Shown here piece after piece: positions 5,802 to 7,209 of a DNA stretch of 7,209 nt (the first letter of the stretch is position 1; each line of letters opens with the position of its first letter). This stretch comes from Rubritepida sp. (GTDB lineage: Bacteria; Pseudomonadota; Alphaproteobacteria; Acetobacterales; Acetobacteraceae), in the NCBI GenBank assembly GCA_014376425.1, contig JACMRO010000541.1:1-7209 (forward strand), given 5' to 3'. Below the pieces are notes generated by a model. It worked only from the letters and a program-made list of their open reading frames with translations, had not been told where the DNA came from and ran no database searches. The position numbers were made by a program, and so were the translations under genes.

Positions 5802-7209
5802 TCAATGCGCCTCTGCCCAGCTGCGGCCATGCCCGACCTCGACCAGCAGGGGCACGCGCAGCTGCGCTACCCCCTGCATGGTGTCGCGCAGCAAGGCACC
5901 GGTGGCTGCCACCTCGCTCTCGGGCACTTCCAGCACCAGCTCGTCATGGACCTGCAGCAGCATGCGGGCGGCGAGGCCCGCGCCACGCAGCGCGCCCGGC
6001 ACGCGCACCATGGCGCGCTTGATCACCTCGGCGGCACCGCCCTGGAAGGGCGCGTTGATCGCCTGGCGCTCGGCGCCCGCGCGGATCACCGGGTCGCGCG
6101 CGGCGATGTTGGCGATCCACAGCTTGCGGCCGAAGGGGCTGAGCACGTAGCCATGCGTCCGCGCCTCGTCCTTCAGCCGCTCCATCTCGGCGCGAATGCC
6201 GGGGTATTGCGCGAAATAGGCATCGATGATGGCCCGCGCCTCGCCGGCCGGGATGGCCAGTTGGGCGCCCAGGCCAAAGGCCGAGATGCCGTAGATGATG
6301 CCGAAATTGATCGCCTTGGCGCGGTTGCGCGCTTCGCGGTTCACCACCGCCGGGTCCAGCTTGAAGATCTCCGCGGCGGTGCGCCAATGGATGTCCTCAC
6401 CCTTCTCGAACGCGTCGCGCAGGCTTGGCACATCGGCCAGATGGGCCAGCAGCCGCAGCTCGATCTGGCTGTAATCCGCGCTCATCAGCACATGCCCGGG
6501 CTCGGCCACGAAGGCCTGGCGGATGCGCGCGCCCTCCTTCGTGCGGATCGGGATGTTCTGCAGGTTTGGCTCGTTGGAGGACAGCCGGCCGGTGCTGGTC
6601 ACCGCCATCGAAAAGTCGGTGTGGATACGGCCATCGGCCGCCAGCTGCGCCGTCAGCCCCTCGACATAGGTGGATTTCAGCTTGGCGAGCTGGCGGTGCT
6701 CCATCACCACGCGGGGCAGTTCGGCGCCTTGCGCTACCAGCTCCTCCAGCACCTTCGCGTCGGTGGAATAGGCGCCGGTCTTGCCCTTGCGGCCGCCCTT
6801 CAGACCCATTTCGTCAAACAGGATTTCCCCCAGCTGCTTCGGGCTGCCCAGGTTGAACGGACGGTTGGCGATGCGGTGGGCGTCCTCCTCCAGCACCGCG
6901 ATCCGCTCGCCGAAGTCCCGGCCGATGCGGGCCAGTTCGGCGCCATCCACCTTGATGCCTGCGGTTTCCATCGCCGCCAGGACGTGGATCATCCGGCGCT
7001 CGACCTGCTCGTACAGCGCCAGCGATTCTGTCTTGCGCAGCCGTGGCCGCAGCTTCAGCCACAGCCGCAGCGCCACATCGGCATCCTCGGCGGCATAGGC
7101 GGTGGCGCGGTCCAGCGGCACCTGGTCGAAGGTGACGCGGCCGCGCCCGGTGCCGGTCACGCTGTCATAGGTGATGGGGGTGTGGTTGAGGTGCTGCTGC
7201 GCCAGGAAG
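5802..7209 (-). CDS. polA: DNA polymerase I, C-terminal half (5' end cut by window edge)
   Basis: DNA polymerase I fills repair gaps and replaces RNA primers. 468 residues are visible; the usual full length is about 900-1000, so the 5'-nuclease domain and most of the proofreading domain lie outside the window. The frame is open to the edge beyond the internal GTG at 7160, so that GTG is not the real start. The last exonuclease motif is intact (YAAEDAD, 7077-7097, with Tyr and Asp), implying an active 3'-5' proofreading domain, unlike the degenerate one of Taq. Polymerase motif A is DYSQIELR (6453-6476), motif B runs from RNRAKAINFG to YG (6288-6329), and motif C is VHDE (5940-5951), all with the catalytic residues. 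The O-helix has Phe (INFG), the usual bacterial form. It is the first visible gene of the polA-MFS-purC unit and functionally pairs with uvrC in excision repair. Confidence 0.98.
   Translation of the reverse strand, partial: FLAQQHLNHTPITYDSVTGTGRGRVTFDQVPLDRATAYAAEDADVALRLWLKLRPRLRKTESLALYEQVERRMIHVLAAMETAGIKVDGAELARIGRDFGERIAVLEEDAHRIANRPFNLGSPKQLGEILFDEMGLKGGRKGKTGAYSTDAKVLEELVAQGAELPRVVMEHRQLAKLKSTYVEGLTAQLAADGRIHTDFSMAVTSTGRLSSNEPNLQNIPIRTKEGARIRQAFVAEPGHVLMSADYSQIELRLLAHLADVPSLRDAFEKGEDIHWRTAAEIFKLDPAVVNREARNRAKAINFGIIYGISAFGLGAQLAIPAGEARAIIDAYFAQYPGIRAEMERLKDEARTHGYVLSPFGRKLWIANIAARDPVIRAGAERQAINAPFQGGAAEVIKRAMVRVPGALRGAGLAARMLLQVHDELVLEVPESEVAATGALLRDTMQGVAQLRVPLLVEVGHGRSWAEAH

Noticed and set aside
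5802..7160. Internal GTG at 7160 as the start of polA
   Set aside because: The frame stays open to the window edge and the residues before it continue a normal PolA proofreading domain, so the gene is simply cut by the window.

Overview
The window comes from a GC-rich alphaproteobacterial chromosome. The gene content and protein style (proofreading PolA, long-form PurC, a pteridine-reductase-like gene beside folB and uvrC) would fit Rhodospirillales/Acetobacteraceae-type bacteria. That placement is an impression from reading translations, not a computed assignment. Most of the window is core metabolism and DNA repair; I see no mobile element, CRISPR array, tRNA or rRNA.

Layout from left to right. 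(1) 1-1781, minus strand: uvrC, nearly complete, with the extreme C-terminus cut by the window edge. (2) 1782-2101: a 320-bp non-coding gap, clearly richer in AT than the rest. It carries an exact DnaA-box sequence and two inverted repeats. (3) 2102-3246, minus strand: a two-gene unit, a pteridine-reductase/FolM-like SDR followed by folB (dihydroneopterin aldolase) with a GTGA overlap. (4) 3247-3308: a 62-bp divergent promoter region with a perfect 6-bp inverted repeat. (5) 3309-3674, plus strand: a second, shorter FolB-like gene, the only plus-strand gene; its 3' end overlaps purC tail to tail by 17 bp. (6) 3658-7209, minus strand: a tightly packed polA - MFS transporter - purC unit. The polA stop directly abuts the MFS start (TGAATG), and the MFS stop overlaps the purC start (ATGA). 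polA is cut at its 5' end by the window edge.

How the genes work together. uvrC and polA belong to nucleotide excision repair (dual incision, then repair synthesis). purC is a de novo purine step, and purines (GTP) feed pterin and folate synthesis. The two FolB-family proteins and the reductase form a local pterin module. The reductase has an Asp-Tyr-Lys active site and a TGGGKRIG nucleotide motif, both typical of PTR1/FolM pteridine reductases, so dihydrofolate or dihydromonapterin reduction is the best guess. The most interesting point is this pair of divergently transcribed FolB paralogues around a pteridine reductase. The rest of the window looks ordinary, and I do not claim a new defence or mobile system.
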